Assembly (NCBI RefSeq): GCF_016808095.1
Contig: NC_068976.1
Location: forward strand, 9,519,001-9,583,000
Origin: Vigna angularis
Taxonomy: Eukaryota > Streptophyta > Magnoliopsida > Fabales > Fabaceae
Length of the DNA: 64,000 nt
Direction: 5' to 3'
Below the pieces are notes generated by a model, which saw only the letters and a program-made list of their open reading frames with translations, did not search any database and was not told the origin of the DNA. Position numbers and translations under genes: made by a program. Shown here piece by piece: positions 36,459-49,748 of this stretch; positions within the stretch are counted from its first letter, which is position 1; each line of letters opens with the position of its first letter.

Positions 36459-38471
36459 ATGGAAGGTTCTAGGATGGAGAATTTAGTCAGAGCTGAGAAA
36501 TCGCTGAGGCTCAGCTTAGAAAAATCGAAGTCGGTGGGGTTGGCTTTGGAGAGAGCGGGACCGAGGTTGGCCGAAATCAGGCAGCGGCTACCGTCGTTGG
36601 GATCGGCGGTGCGGCCGATTCGCGCTCAGAGAGACGCTCTGGTGGCCGTCGGCGGCCATATCAACCGCGCTGTGGGCCCCGCCGCCGCGGTGCTCAAGGT
36701 TTTTGACGCCGTCCATGGACTGGAGAAGTCGCTGCTGTCGGATCCCCGGAGCGACATAGCCGGGTACTTGTCGGTGCTGAAACGTCTCCAGGAGGCGCTG
36801 AGGTTCTTGGGGGATAATTGCGGGTTGGCTATACAGTGGTTGGAAGACATAGTTGAGTATTTGGAGGACAATTCCGTTGCTGATCAGGTTTATCTGACGA
36901 ATTTGAAGAAGGAATTGAAGAATCTTCGCGAATCGCAGCACGGTGAACTCGATGGTGGGTTGTTGGATGCTGCATTGCGCAAGTTGGAGGATGAGTTCAG
37001 GTTGCTGTTGACTGAGAATAGCGTGCCACTGCCGATGTCGGCGGCGGCGGCGGGTGATGGTATGGCGTGCATTGCGCCGTCGCCGCTGCCTGTATCGGTT
37101 GTGCAGAAGCTACAGGCGATTCTGGGGCGGTTGATTGCCAATGACAGGCTGGACAGGTGTGTGGGGATTTATGTTGAGGTGAGGAGTTCGAATGTTAGGG
37201 CAAGTTTGCAGGCGCTGAATTTGGATTACCTTGAGATTTCTGTGTCGGAGTTCAATGACGTGCAGAGCATTGAAGGGTATATAGCTCAGTGGGGGAAGCA
37301 TTTGGAGTTTGCTGTGAAGCATTTGTTTGAGGCTGAGTATAAGCTTTGCAATGATGTGTTTGAGAGGATTGGATTGGACGTGTGGATGGGTTGCTTTTCG
37401 AAGATAGCTGCGCAAGCGGGTATACTGGCGTTTCTTCAGTTTGGGAAGACAGTTACTGAGAGTAAGAAGGACCCCATTAAGCTTTTGAAGTTGTTGGATA
37501 TTTTCGCGTCGTTGAGCAAGTTGAGATTGGATTTCAACCGGCTTTTTGGTGGTGGGCCATGTGTTGAGATACAGAATTTGACTAGGGATCTTATCAAGAG
37601 GGTGATTGATGGGGCTGCAGAGATTTTCTGGGAGCTTTTTGTTCAGGTGGAGTTGCAGAGGCCGAATCCACCACCAGTGGATGGCAATGTGCCGAGATTG
37701 GTGAGCTTTATCACTGATTACTGTAACAAGCTCCTTGGGGACGACTATAAGCCGATACTGACTCAGGTTCTGATAATTCACAGAAGTTGGAAGCGCCAAA
37801 GCTTTCAGGAGAGACTCCTTGTTACTGAGATTTTGAACATTGTGAAGGCTGTTGAGCAGAATGTAGAGACTTGGATCAAGGCTTATGATGATCCTATACT
37901 GTCCCACTTTTTTGCTATGAACAATCACTGGCATCTGTGCAAGCATTTGAAAGGGACAAAGCTTGGGGAACTCTTGGGGGATTCTTGGCTGAGGGAGCAC
38001 GAACAGTATAAGGAGTATTACTCTACAATCTTTTTGAGGGACAGTTGGGGAAAGCTTCCTGGACATTTGAGTAGGGAAGGGTTGATTCTTTTCTCTGGAG
38101 GGCGCGCCACTGCCCGTGACCTGGTCAAGAAAAGGTTGAAGAAGTTCAATGAAGTTTTTGATGAGATGTATACTAAGCAGTCAAGTTGGATAATGCCAGA
38201 ACGGGATCTGAGGGAGAAAACATGTCAGCTTATAGTGCAAGCTGTGGTGCCTGTATACCGCAGTTACATGCAGAATTATGGTCCTTTGGTGGAGCAAGAT
38301 GCTAGCTCCACAAAATATGCAAAGTACACCGTTCAGAAGCTTGAAGAAATGCTCTTGTGTCTTTATCGGCCAAGGCCTGCAAGACATGGCAGCTTGAGAA
38401 GTCCAACATTTAGTGCAAAATATGGCAATGGAGTACCTGATCTTCGCAGAACAGCATCTGCAGTTGTGTAA
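36459..38471 (+). CDS. EXO70: exocyst complex subunit EXO70 family protein
   Basis: This is a 670-residue, intronless, complete ORF. EXO70 proteins are the exocyst subunit that tethers secretory vesicles to the plasma membrane, partly by binding phosphoinositides through the C-terminal part. The N-terminal 190 residues are helical and charged, with SVGLALERAGPRLAEI and the block VAVGGHINRAVGPAAAVLKV at about 63-82, then VHGLEKSLLSDPRSDIAGYL. The EXO70 domain proper covers about 280-650, with VEQNVETWI near 465, the family-typical HFFAMNNHWHL near 482-492, FLRDSWGKL near 527, and ERDLREKTCQLIVQAVVPVY near 579. It ends in a basic SLRSPTFSAKYG...RRTASAVV tail. The start at 36459 has A at -3 and G at +4. 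Lack of introns argues against EXO70A1 orthology, since A1 genes have many introns. The N-terminal wording and tail remind me of the EXO70G subgroup; a tree is needed to fix this. Length is normal for the family. Confidence 0.96.
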   Translation: MEGSRMENLVRAEKSLRLSLEKSKSVGLALERAGPRLAEIRQRLPSLGSAVRPIRAQRDALVAVGGHINRAVGPAAAVLKVFDAVHGLEKSLLSDPRSDIAGYLSVLKRLQEALRFLGDNCGLAIQWLEDIVEYLEDNSVADQVYLTNLKKELKNLRESQHGELDGGLLDAALRKLEDEFRLLLTENSVPLPMSAAAAGDGMACIAPSPLPVSVVQKLQAILGRLIANDRLDRCVGIYVEVRSSNVRASLQALNLDYLEISVSEFNDVQSIEGYIAQWGKHLEFAVKHLFEAEYKLCNDVFERIGLDVWMGCFSKIAAQAGILAFLQFGKTVTESKKDPIKLLKLLDIFASLSKLRLDFNRLFGGGPCVEIQNLTRDLIKRVIDGAAEIFWELFVQVELQRPNPPPVDGNVPRLVSFITDYCNKLLGDDYKPILTQVLIIHRSWKRQSFQERLLVTEILNIVKAVEQNVETWIKAYDDPILSHFFAMNNHWHLCKHLKGTKLGELLGDSWLREHEQYKEYYSTIFLRDSWGKLPGHLSREGLILFSGGRATARDLVKKRLKKFNEVFDEMYTKQSSWIMPERDLREKTCQLIVQAVVPVYRSYMQNYGPLVEQDASSTKYAKYTVQKLEEMLLCLYRPRPARHGSLRSPTFSAKYGNGVPDLRRTASAVV

Positions 38472-40829
38472 TCTGCTAGTCAATGTGTTTCTATAGACGA
38501 ACAACAGGGATAATATTTCCCCCTCATCAACTGGATGGCTACTGTATATAATTTTCCTCTGGGCCTTGCGGTGCATAATGTAGGCTTTTCGTAGTTTCTG
38601 AGAAGGAAGTTCCTGAGCACTGCCCTTTGAATGTCTGATGTATTTCATGAAAATGAAGTTTAGTTTCTCTTCTCAAATGCAAAAACTGGTCACTATCTCC
38701 CGTGCTCAGAGGTTTCTGCAAAAGCTAGGCCATCTGTAAACAGTAAGTTATGAGCTTAAATGAATAAGTATGGGCGTCGGTTATGAGGTTTTTTTGGTCA
38801 CTGTCATCTGAAGTAATTTATTCAATCTTTATCTTCATATATTAAGTTGTTTGTAGCAGCAGGGTCATTTTTATTTTGAAAATTTTATGTACAATTTTTA
38901 GTATACAAGGACTAAGAAGTTTAGATGAACAGAGTATTAGTCATATTTAGTCATCAGTATTGAGGGGGGTTAGGGTGGGGGCGGTGAAGCTGTTAATTGT
39001 AAATGCAGAAACCCTTGTGAGTTGCCTGTTTCATGTACTTTTTCAAGGATGCCTCCAAAATAAGACGTATTTTGGCAATGAATTCATTGGAAGGCCAAGG
39101 ATAATGTTTCTGCACTGATTTTGATTTTGACTGTTAAGTTCCTTTCCTCTATACTAGTTCTGTTTATTATAACGTTACATTTTCTTCTTGATGCTATTTT
39201 CGTTAAGGTTTTGGGAGCTATTTAACTGCGAAACCAGAGGCCATTGTTACTTCTGACTAGTAATAAAGAAGTAATGAAACCTAGATAATGTCTTCTGGTT
39301 TGATTTGCAGATATGACAGGATTATAACATTCTTTTTCACTAGTTGTCTAATCTTCTACAAATAAGGTTGATTTTATCTGTAAAGAAAAGGTTTAGTCAC
39401 TATAAGTTTAAGTACATACTAATCTTTACTCTGCAACAGTGATAAACTGTTGTTTTATCTGCCCACATGATTTTCTTTCTCTTCCCAATTTCTTCTGCTG
39501 TGTTAAACGTAAAATGATGGTGAGTTTAGGATGGAATAGGTTGAAAGCAGTATCATGATGGACTTCATGTGACCTGCTATGATAGTTAAGGTTATTTTTA
39601 AGCTCACTTTAGTCCTCTTAATTTGTTGTCAATATTGTGAAAATTTGTCGTATGGTCCAAACTTTAAATCATCTGTGGATGTCTTTGATGTAATTGATAG
39701 TCTCGGACCAGCGAACCATGGATGTAATTATAGCTGCAATGTCAAGGGTTTTGGGATTTCAAAGATCAGAACCGTGGTCGCATGAACTATAATGTCTGTC
39801 TGCAATATCAAGGGTTGCCACATTTATGACCATTATTTTGAACCTCAGAATAGAACAAGGGCAAGTTGGAGTGAGGATTTGATTGGGACTCTTTCTTGGT
39901 CACGGCGAAGTCTCTCAGCATTTTGGTAATGTTCTCGTATATCATTGTGTTCCACCTTTATTTGCTGTGAATCAATGTCCTGTTTTCTGTGCTTGTTTTG
40001 CTTTGCTCTGTTCAATAGAAAGTTTTCCATTAGCTTACTTTTTCTATTGGTATAAACTGTATTAGTTTTTTCGCAGTTTATTTTTAATATATGCCTATCT
40101 TTTAACTTGCTAATGGATAAGTTCTTTATAAATTATCGAAACATGTGAAAAATAAAATCTTGGTTTACTTAACACTTTTGTTCTGCATTTTATGTAGGGA
40201 CTTTTTTTTTAGTTCTTGTTTTAGTTTTTGTTTAGTATTGGTTATTCTTAATTGACATCAATATAATTATTAACTTGGCATTAGTGTTATTTGAACAGGT
40301 GACGTTATGTGATGTATTTACAGCTATTAAAATAAGAAATATTTTGTTTACGAGATTAAAATAAAATTGTTGTACTTTTTGAGACTAAAATTAAAATTAA
40401 AATATTTATTGGTTTAAATCAAAGTAACATATTTATAAAGACCGAAAAGAAAGTAACGAATTTACGGAGTACAATTAAAAAAAAAAGCCACATTAATAGA
40501 AAAAATTTAAGATTTACGTCATTCATAACTAATGCACATTTAGATATGTTGACCTAACTACTTCTTTTGAAAAAAAATGTTAAATCAATTATTTTAACAT
40601 TAACATAATTTATTCATTTTGTTAAACTGAAATAATATTTATCGAAAATTCACAATAATTAAGTAAATATTTTTTCTTCTACTTTAAAAATCATTTGCAA
40701 TTATTTTAAAAGTAGAAGTACCAAAACATGCCAATAAATTGGTTAAAAATTGACTTAAATTTAATTATTAAATTTTGCGTGTGTAAAAAATACTAAGTTT
40801 TGATAATGGGAGAACTTGTTATAGTTGAA

Positions 40830-40833
<4 letters not shown>
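38472..40833. other. EXO70 3' flank and intergenic DNA
   Basis: The first few hundred bases must include the 3' UTR, but no single polyadenylation signal stands out. Near 39720-39810 the phrase 'ctgcaatgtcaagggtt' recurs as 'ctgcaatatcaagggtt', within sequence ('aaccgtggtcgcatgaacta') that looks like a dispersed repeat. ORFs at 39579-39785 and 39845-40065 have no recognisable domain. Confidence 0.4.

Positions 40834-40927
<94 letters not shown>
40834..40927. repeat. (AT)n microsatellite
   Basis: Uninterrupted alternating AT, about 47 units. Confidence 0.95.
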
Positions 40928-40928
<1 letters not shown>

Positions 40929-42209
40929 CTTCAAAGTGCTATTCTCCTCTTAATGAAAAAAAGAGCTCTCCACAATGATAGATCAGCTAATAGTTGATAA
41001 TCTTTTAAACATATAATTCCTCCATGCAATCGTACATTCTCTACATTTTGAAATAAAATAAAATTTATAATCTTTTTTAATCACTACCATTATATCATTT
41101 TTTATTTATTTTAATCTCTAATGACATCATAGGTTGACGTAACACTTTAAATAATGTTCAGTATTGAGTTGGCAATTTTATTTGTGTGATAACATCATTA
41201 TTATTAGAATTAACATAGATTTATAGTATAGACTGAAAACAATCCAAGAAAGGTAAAAAGAAAAGGAAAAACTAAAAAGAGAAGACTATGTAATAAAAGT
41301 TTAATTAAGCAATTGAGTTATAAAAGTCTTGTGATATTTACTTATTGTGAGAAGTGGTTGAAGAGACTTGCCATTAACCTTAGCGTCTTCTCACTCCTAA
41401 CTTCTTTTTACAATTCTTATATTAAATGACAATGAAGTTTTTCTAGGTTCTAAGTATGAGTAGTTGTTAGTTTCGTGTTTAACTGCTTCAGCCTTGCTAT
41501 ATTCTACCCTTGCTATAAGGTTACCTTTAACGCAGCCTTAACTTTTAGTTTCTCGTTTAGCTGCTTCAACCTTGAAACAACCTAAACTTCCTCAACAGAG
41601 AGAGTCTCTCTTACATGCACAAGGATTTCTTTGAAATGAATACTCGCCTAGAAGATGAACACGACAATAGCAGCATTCATCCTTATCATCAACCTACACA
41701 TCAATATTCAAGGATAAACTTGTTCAATTCATCTAGTTATTTTCTAATGGGTGGTCATGGATCAAAGTTCAATCTAGATCTAATAAAATATATTGGGTTT
41801 ATAATTCATATATGTTTTAACTAGATTAATTAGATTTAGATTTTTGTTAATCTAATTTAAATTGGATTAAATCTAGATTGTATATAGATTTAATTCATTC
41901 GTCAATTACATTAAATTCAATGAGATGGATATAATATACTAGACTATTAGGTCTATTAGACATGGATAAAGTCGACTCAACTCGATTTATACCTAGATCG
42001 ACTCATCTGGGTCTAGTTCACTTGACTTGACTTCACTATTGGCAGCTTCATCTTAACATCAACCAAAGTTGACTAGAATCAACTTGAGCTAGGAGTGACT
42101 TTACTCGATCTAGGCTTGTATTGACTTAATTTGACAGAGGCTCAAGTCCTCTCGACTTGATGTGGGATTGTATCAACTAAGCTCAACCTTAGGTTGACGA
42201 TGACTTAAA
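40928..42209. other. intergenic DNA, no supported gene
   Basis: AT-rich, then a segment (about 41930-42200) dense in 'gactcaactcga' and 'gacttgac' words, a degenerate short repeat. The 69-codon ORF at 41615-41824 is unrecognised. Confidence 0.4.
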
Positions 42210-42314
42210 GATATGATCTTAATGATATTTTTGAGTTTTTTTTGTAATTTTTATCTTTCTAAAAAAAAGATAAAAATTACAAAAAAACTTAAAACATCCC
42301 TTTAAGATCATATC
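42210..42314. repeat. hairpin-forming inverted repeat
   Basis: Outer arms 'gatatgatctt' (42210-42220) and 'aagatcatatc' (42304-42314) enclose inner arms 'gtaatttttatctttct' and its inverse with an A-rich loop at about 42262-42267. It is a foldback of about 105 bp. Confidence 0.8.
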
Positions 42315-44500
42315 ACTTAGCTAGAACTTAGGCCTATGATGACTCAAATTGATAATCCATTATCGTTAAGATCAAATGATCCAATATTGTTAGGATCAAA
42401 TGATCCAATACATGTTACTAGACGATCTACTGTACATAAGACTACTTAATAATTTTCATGATAACAAATATTTTAAGTAATGTGGATTAATATCAAATAT
42501 AATGTCTCTAACACATGTGTTCATGTAGCTAAAGGATCCTTAGACAAGTTTATTTATATCTCGGATCATACGATCTATTGGACCTTGTCTAATGCTTTAT
42601 TAAATAACACACTTCAAATTCAATTTAAATTTAGTTCTAATGAATTTTAATCAAGCTATAAATAAACAACTTTCTAGATAATTGAATATACTTAAAAGAT
42701 TTTATAAATGAACAATATATTTGTGATTTGAATAGCTTTAAATGATCAATGATCATTTTATCTCCAAATATGAAAATACACTATTTGAAATCAATTATCT
42801 TATACGCATTTAATTATGTTTGATTTTGCTTAATTGCAAAATCTACATATATTATTTGAATTGTTTCCTTATATATAAATGAAGGTGATAACACTTTGAT
42901 GAATCCGTTGAAAATCTTATAAAAACTTTTCTTTTTAAGCATTTACTATGAAAAAGATGAATGCACATTTTAAAATTGATATACAAAATGTGCATAATTA
43001 AGAGATATCTAGTATAGAGTTTTAACAACTATTTTTTGAAAGATATACTAAGAGTTTAAGTCGAAGATGAAGTACAACAAGGTACAACAACAAAACAAGA
43101 AAACATGATTCATATAGTGCTTACAAAGTTCATCATGTAGTTGTCTAGTGTATTATGTGCGAAAATTGTTGTAATACTCTTCACATTCACGTTGTGTATC
43201 CAAGTGTATATTTGTTATCATTCTTTCAATCGTGTAAAACTTTGAAGATATAGTAAATTAGTTTAATAAACTACTGAATATTACGAAGCATAATTCTTTT
43301 TTTTCTATTCTCTATAAATGCATAGTGAAATTTGTGTTGAATATATGAAAGGTTAAAGTTATCTTCTAATATTTTTATGCTTAAAACTATTTGTAGAAAA
43401 AACACTTTTAAAAGTCTAATGCATCCTTTCTCGAACTAATTATTTATTTGTATGGAGTTTAAGAAGAATCCAAGTTTAAAAATCTGTTTGAAAATAAGAA
43501 AACCTTGGAAATACAACTCATTGTTTTAGAAGTCCAACGCATCTTTTTGGAACTAATTATTTATTTAAGAAAATAAGAAAACATAATTGGAAATACAATT
43601 CATTGTTGACCATTTGATTATTGGATTATAAGGGTGACTTAAGAGTTTGAGACGTGTAAAATAAATTTAAGAATAAAACTTTTTTATTTACTAATAAAAT
43701 AATTTGTATTGATTGATGCATATGTATAACAGATAAAAGATGAAAATAAACTAATGAGTATTGATTAATGTATCAAAATGAGAGAAATAATAATGGATTA
43801 ATATAAGAATAAAGACAATTAACGGTAGATATATTATATCATAGAAAAATATTTTATGTTTATTTTATTTTTATCTTTACTTAATTAATTATTATTTTTT
43901 ATTTGTATTTTAGGCTTCTTCTATTATAAATACAAATCAAGATAAAAAAGATTAATCTATTAAATAGTTTTTATTATATTTAACACTAACCATTCTATTT
44001 TTTCATAAACAAAAATTATGATATATTGAAAAAAGTTCTGAACTCATTAAATATAGTTTTTAATACCAATAAAACTTAACCGTCATTCATAATAATTTAA
44101 TTAATTTTTATTCTAAAATATAACTTTACTATCAATTTAATAGATGTATTTGTAAACAATTGTTTCTAGAAGACCTAAAGAACTTTATGTTCGGATCTTA
44201 AGCCAATTTTATTCAAACCAAAGTTATTTTTTATTTACCTTTTTATTAATAGTATGTTGACTTGAGATGAATTCACTATTCACGAAAAAAAAAGCGCGAA
44301 TTTAGAAGATATTTCATGTTTGCTTTAAAAGAATTGTGAGCGACTGAAAGGAAAGATTTGCGGGATCAACTATTTTTTCAATTATCGATGCTATGCGAAG
44401 ATTTAAGATGATTTATAATCAAATGTCTTTTTAGCTCCTTGCATTTACTGAATGTATTTTATATTTTATTACCACTGTGTGAATGTATTACATCTTCAAC
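42315..44500. other. AT-rich intergenic DNA, no supported gene
   Basis: A direct repeat of about 20 bp ('atcaaatgatccaata') occurs twice near 42363-42405, and a longer similar pair at about 43410-43600 ('gtcta/ca atgcatc..', 'aactaattatttattt', 'ggaaatacaa'). Nothing gene-like. Confidence 0.45.
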
Positions 44501-44506
44501 CAAAAA

Positions 44507-44758
44507 ACAAAAATAATAACTAATAATAATAATTAATAATAATAATAATAATTAATAATAATAATAATAATTAATAATAGTAATGATTATAATTAATAAT
44601 AATGATAATAATTAATAATATTAATAATAATATTCTTAATAATGATTTTTTTTCTCTCTTTATAATAATAATGATAATAATAATAATATTAATATTAATA
44701 ATAAAAATAATAATATTATTGATAATAATTGTTATTATTATTATTATTATTTCAATTT
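44507..44758. repeat. imperfect (AAT)n / (TAA)n microsatellite
   Basis: Long run of 'aataat' with interruptions and a switch to 'attatt' near 44735, so the array includes an internal inversion of the repeat sense. Confidence 0.9.
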
Positions 44759-44869
44759 ACTAAATTACCATTTTTTTACATTTTAAAAATTAATTTTTAT
44801 TTTTTCCCTTATAAATATTTTTACAATAAAATATAACATTAATAAATAACATTTTATATTACTTTAATA

Positions 44870-45090
44870 ACTAAGGGCATTTTGGTAATCTTTAATTTCT
44901 ACCAATTAAACAAATTTTTTAAATCTATCACATCAATCAAATCCTACACTAGTTCTCACAAACTTTACTTTTAAATCTACTCTCAATTATCCACAAATCT
45001 ACTCAAAAAAACAACTAAAAAATTATCTTCAAATCCATTCAATTACTCTCTTCCAAATCATCTCTCACAAATCACCTCATATAAACAAAG
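44870..45090. mobile_element. MITE arm related to the foldback at 14420-14712
   Basis: It shares 'ttaaatctatcacatcaatcaaatcctaca', read with small changes, through 'tctcacaaactttactttt' and 'aaatccattcaattactctc' with the right half of the 14420-14712 element. The left arm is absent or very degenerate. Confidence 0.6.
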
Positions 45091-47886
45091 CCCAAGTGAG
45101 AGGAAACTCATTACAATAAACATATTCGGCAAATAAGTTCACAAGTTTACGAACATTTGAAAAAAATAATGTGGTCTTGTTAACTCTTGTTTGTGGAAAC
45201 TTCTAGTTTAAGAAAGGTTTAAGAGATGAAGGTTTTAAACTAATATTATATAAATTATAGAGTATTTTTTTTCATTGCACGGTCTTTTAAAAACCCAACA
45301 AAAAAAAAAGCAAAGAAAAAACAAGAAAGTCCTACCACACTATTTAATGAACACGTGAGCATGATCAGAGAATTTTGAGAATAATATTTGATTATAATTA
45401 ATGATGATAAATTGGTGATTGTAACTTTAGTAGCACTATGCCAAAGTGGAATTGACCTATCATGCACTTTGTGATGCAAGAATCCCACAAATTCTCTCCT
45501 TTTTGCTCTAAAAGTTAAGTCTTTTCATAGATTGAACTAACAAACCATGAAATAATGGAGAAGAGAGAATAGACCATATAAAGCATATAACTAAGTACTT
45601 ACTTTTACTTCTTTCGACTAATTTATTGCATCTTTTTCCATTACATTTTCAATTCTCTTTTTCCACTTTCACCACCTTCAATTTTACCTAATGCCAACTT
45701 TTAAATACCTTTCCACTCAAAACTAATTACTTTAATCCAAATTCAATATATGATGTAATTGATTATTTACGAAATTGGATAAAATCAATAATTTAATTTA
45801 ATTTGAGATGGTAAAATAAACTATTATTATATTTAGATTGATAGAAAAACCAGTTTTCAAACATAAAATTATTCAATATTATCTTCAAAATATTTATTCA
45901 TATTTTATATTTTTATCTTATTAGGATAAAGAATAATATTAGATAGACAATTTGTCAACAAAAAAGTCCAATAGACCAAACAATATTTTTATTAGAAAGG
46001 TTTGCACGATCAAATATCTCCAAAGTCCTATGGAATTATATTATTTCAAATATCTAGATAATACTTGTGATTTTATTATATTATTTTTTTATATATCTAA
46101 TCATAATATTTATTTTAATCCTAATTCAGAAAATGAAAGTGTTTAATACAATATATTTTGTGATAAAACAAAAGGAAAACAATGTCGTCTTGTATCATTC
46201 ATTAAAAACATGAAAACAACTCTAACATTAAAAATATTATTTAACTTTAAAGCATTCAATCTCATTAATTTGTGAATATTTTATAATTCTTTTCAAATTT
46301 GAAAGTATAAGGAAGATGGTGAAAAATAATGATAAGATATTGAAATTTGTGATCATAAAATTAGAGATAATAAATTTGGTGGCCAAATTCAATAATTTAT
46401 TTACATATACTAAGATATTATTTGGTGACCAAATTCAATAAATTCTTGTAATATGTATAGATGTTTAATTTTTGATTATAATAAAATTACATTAATTCAT
46501 TATTCTTAGACTGGATAAGATGTTAGTATTTGATGAAATATATTTAATATAATTTTTCTAAAATAATATTAATTAATATTTCATTTATTGAATTTCTCTT
46601 AATGGATTGCTAATCAAAATGTTATTTCTTTTTTATCATATATAAAATTAATTTTAGTAATTTATTTTCGTATGTGTTGGGTTTAAGGTTATTGACTATG
46701 ACAAGATTCTATACAATAGAATATACAAATACAAAATATAAGGACAACATTAAGAAGATATTAGAATCGTATTTACAAATACTTTTAAATACCCAACGTT
46801 AAAGTTATATTAAAGTATGGTTTATGAGGATATCACAAAACATATAATTAAATAAAGTATAATAATTAGTTACAATTTATTTATAATATGAACTAATATT
46901 TATGATTTTTTTATAGAAGCAGTGTTTGGTGATGTTGAAAGTGAATAGTGACAACTGTAGACGTGTTTATATTTTTATTAATTATTAATATTTTTTATGT
47001 TAATTTATAGTTTGGGATAAAATGGAAATGTAGTTGAGAACATATAATGGGCGTCTAAATTATTGTGACCACTCTTTCTTCTCTTTCTCCTTTTATCTTC
47101 TCTTTTCCAATCCATTATATATCTCAACTGCATATTCAATGTTTTTTAAGTAATGTCTTTATATACTCCAATTTTTCCTTTCACATATTATCACTACTAA
47201 ATTATAATTACCTATTTTAATCCAAAGTTTCTTGTCTTTTAATAAAAATAGTAGAATTAGTCTATCTTTAAACTCATTCGGTTAAAAAATAATTATAAAA
47301 AGGTTCATATGCTATCTAATTATGTATATGTGTTCATTTCTAATATAATAAAAATTACAATTGTAATACAATAATTCTAATTCTTTCAATTTTATTAAAA
47401 TATTTAGTTAATAATTGATATAATTAAGTACTTGATCTTTAATATTTGTCACACTTATTAAAAAAAATTAACATTAATTAAAAAAACAATAATAATTTTA
47501 AATTTACATAGCAAAAATAAAGAGTAAAATTGCATATTAACATTACTTTCCACCATATACTAAGCATACGTAATTACTAAAAGCTAAATATATATTTAAT
47601 TATCTAAATTATTAATCAATTAAAAAAATTAATAAAATTAAAACTTTTACTCAATATATATAATTATTTAACTCTTTTTAATTATGAAATCTTGTCAATA
47701 GTATTATTGATTGTTATTTAATTTAAGTTTAATTAAGTTTTGATTCTTTAATAAATTTTGGAACCTTTCTATTGAGTCTTTATTAAATTTTTGGTAACAG
47801 ACCTTAAAATTTAAATTTTTTTAATTGAACTCTTGTAATTAGATTTTTTTTATTAATCACATTTTAATAGTATAAAACAACTAAAA
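45091..47886. other. AT-rich intergenic DNA, no supported gene
   Basis: Short ORFs at 45255-45488 and 45952-46146 have no motif. No repeat ends were recognised. Confidence 0.5.
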
Positions 47887-48495
<609 letters not shown>

Positions 48496-48694
48496 TGTAA
48501 GATCCTTGAAAATATTTGTAAGTTAAAATGTAAGATCCATAAAAAAAAAATATTTATAATTGTAAATTTTAACATTTATTAGTAATAATAATTTTAATGG
48601 ATAGAAAAATGTAAATTTTTGGATATAAAGTTATAGTAATTCTAGAGGGAGAGCTTCAAATTTTTGATAACTTATTTAAGATTTTTTTTAAGAA

Positions 48695-48910
48695 AAGTGA
48701 ATAGTGAATAGTAAATAGTAAATAGTGAATAGTGAATAGTGAATAGTTAAAAAAAAATATATATATTAAAATAAATTGTGGAAGAGAACACTCCACGTAG
48801 AATTAATCATTCAGAGATAAGAATGATGAATAAAAAAATAATTTTTGAATAGTAAAAATGAATAGTAAAAGTGAATAGTAAAAATGAATAGTAAAAAATG
48901 AATAGTAAAA
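48695..48910. repeat. GAATAGT short tandem repeat
   Basis: Repeated 'gtgaatagt' and 'aaatgaatagt' words in two clusters (48697-48746 and 48846-48908), separated by a stretch of non-repetitive sequence. Confidence 0.85.
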
Positions 48911-49307
48911 TTTTTTTGGCTATAAATAGCCAAGGGGGGAGGCTGAAAATTGGCACCAAAATTCTAGAGAAATTGTGAGAGAAGAGAGTTGGAGGAAATT
49001 ATAGTTAAAGAGGGGAAATTCTGGAAGTTTCCGGAGAACGGTTTGAGAAGAGGAAACTAAGTCTGGAATAGAGGTAAGGGAAGCTAACTTTGAGTATTTC
49101 TTTTTGTATTATCTTGAGTCTTGAATATGCTATAATTTTTCTTTTGTCTGATTTTAAATCTTGAATATGGAGTATTTTGTTTCTGTATGATTTTGAATTT
49201 TAAATAAGAGTATGTTTTGTGTTAATATCCAAGTGTGATAGTTGTAAAATATGATGTTGATTATGTTATGCCAATTGTATGTTATTAGTGGTTTATTTTT
49301 GTATTTT

Positions 49308-49748
49308 GGAAGGATTAGAAATTGTCTAACCGGCTCTGCCAGATTCAATTTCTTGTTTCCCCAAACATTTTATTGTTTTCCTTATTTATTTTTATTGTTT
49401 TTTTGGAAGGATTAGAAATTGTCTAACCGGGTCTACCAGATTCAATTTCTTGATTCCCCAAACTTTTTATTTCCTTCCGTATTTATTTTATTACATTTTT
49501 GGAAGGATTAGAAGTTGTCTAACCGGCTCTGCCAGATTCAACTTCTTGTTTCCCCAAACTATTTATTTCTTTGCTTATTTATTTTATTGCATTTTTGGAA
49601 GGATTAGAAGTTGTCTAACCGGCTCTGCCAGATTCAACTTCTTATTTCCCCAGACATGTATTGTTCTTGTTATTTAATTATATTGTATTGATGGATGGAT
49701 TAGAAGTTGTCTAACCGGCTCTGCCAGATTCAACTTCTTGTTTCCCCA
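49308..49748. repeat. five tandem copies of a 96-97 bp hairpin-bearing unit
   Basis: Units start (ggaaggatt or ggatggatt) at 49308, 49405, 49501, 49597 and 49693. Each carries a palindromic stem around a 'tctaaccggctctgccaga' core. Units 1-2 have the stem AGAAATTG/CAATTTCT; units 3-5 have AGAAGTTG/CAACTTCT. Confidence 0.93.

Noticed and set aside
36588..38066. Long antisense ORFs (up to 318 codons) under EXO70
   Set aside because: They are shadows of the EXO70 coding sequence with no recognisable domain. The sense frame is complete and matches a known family.
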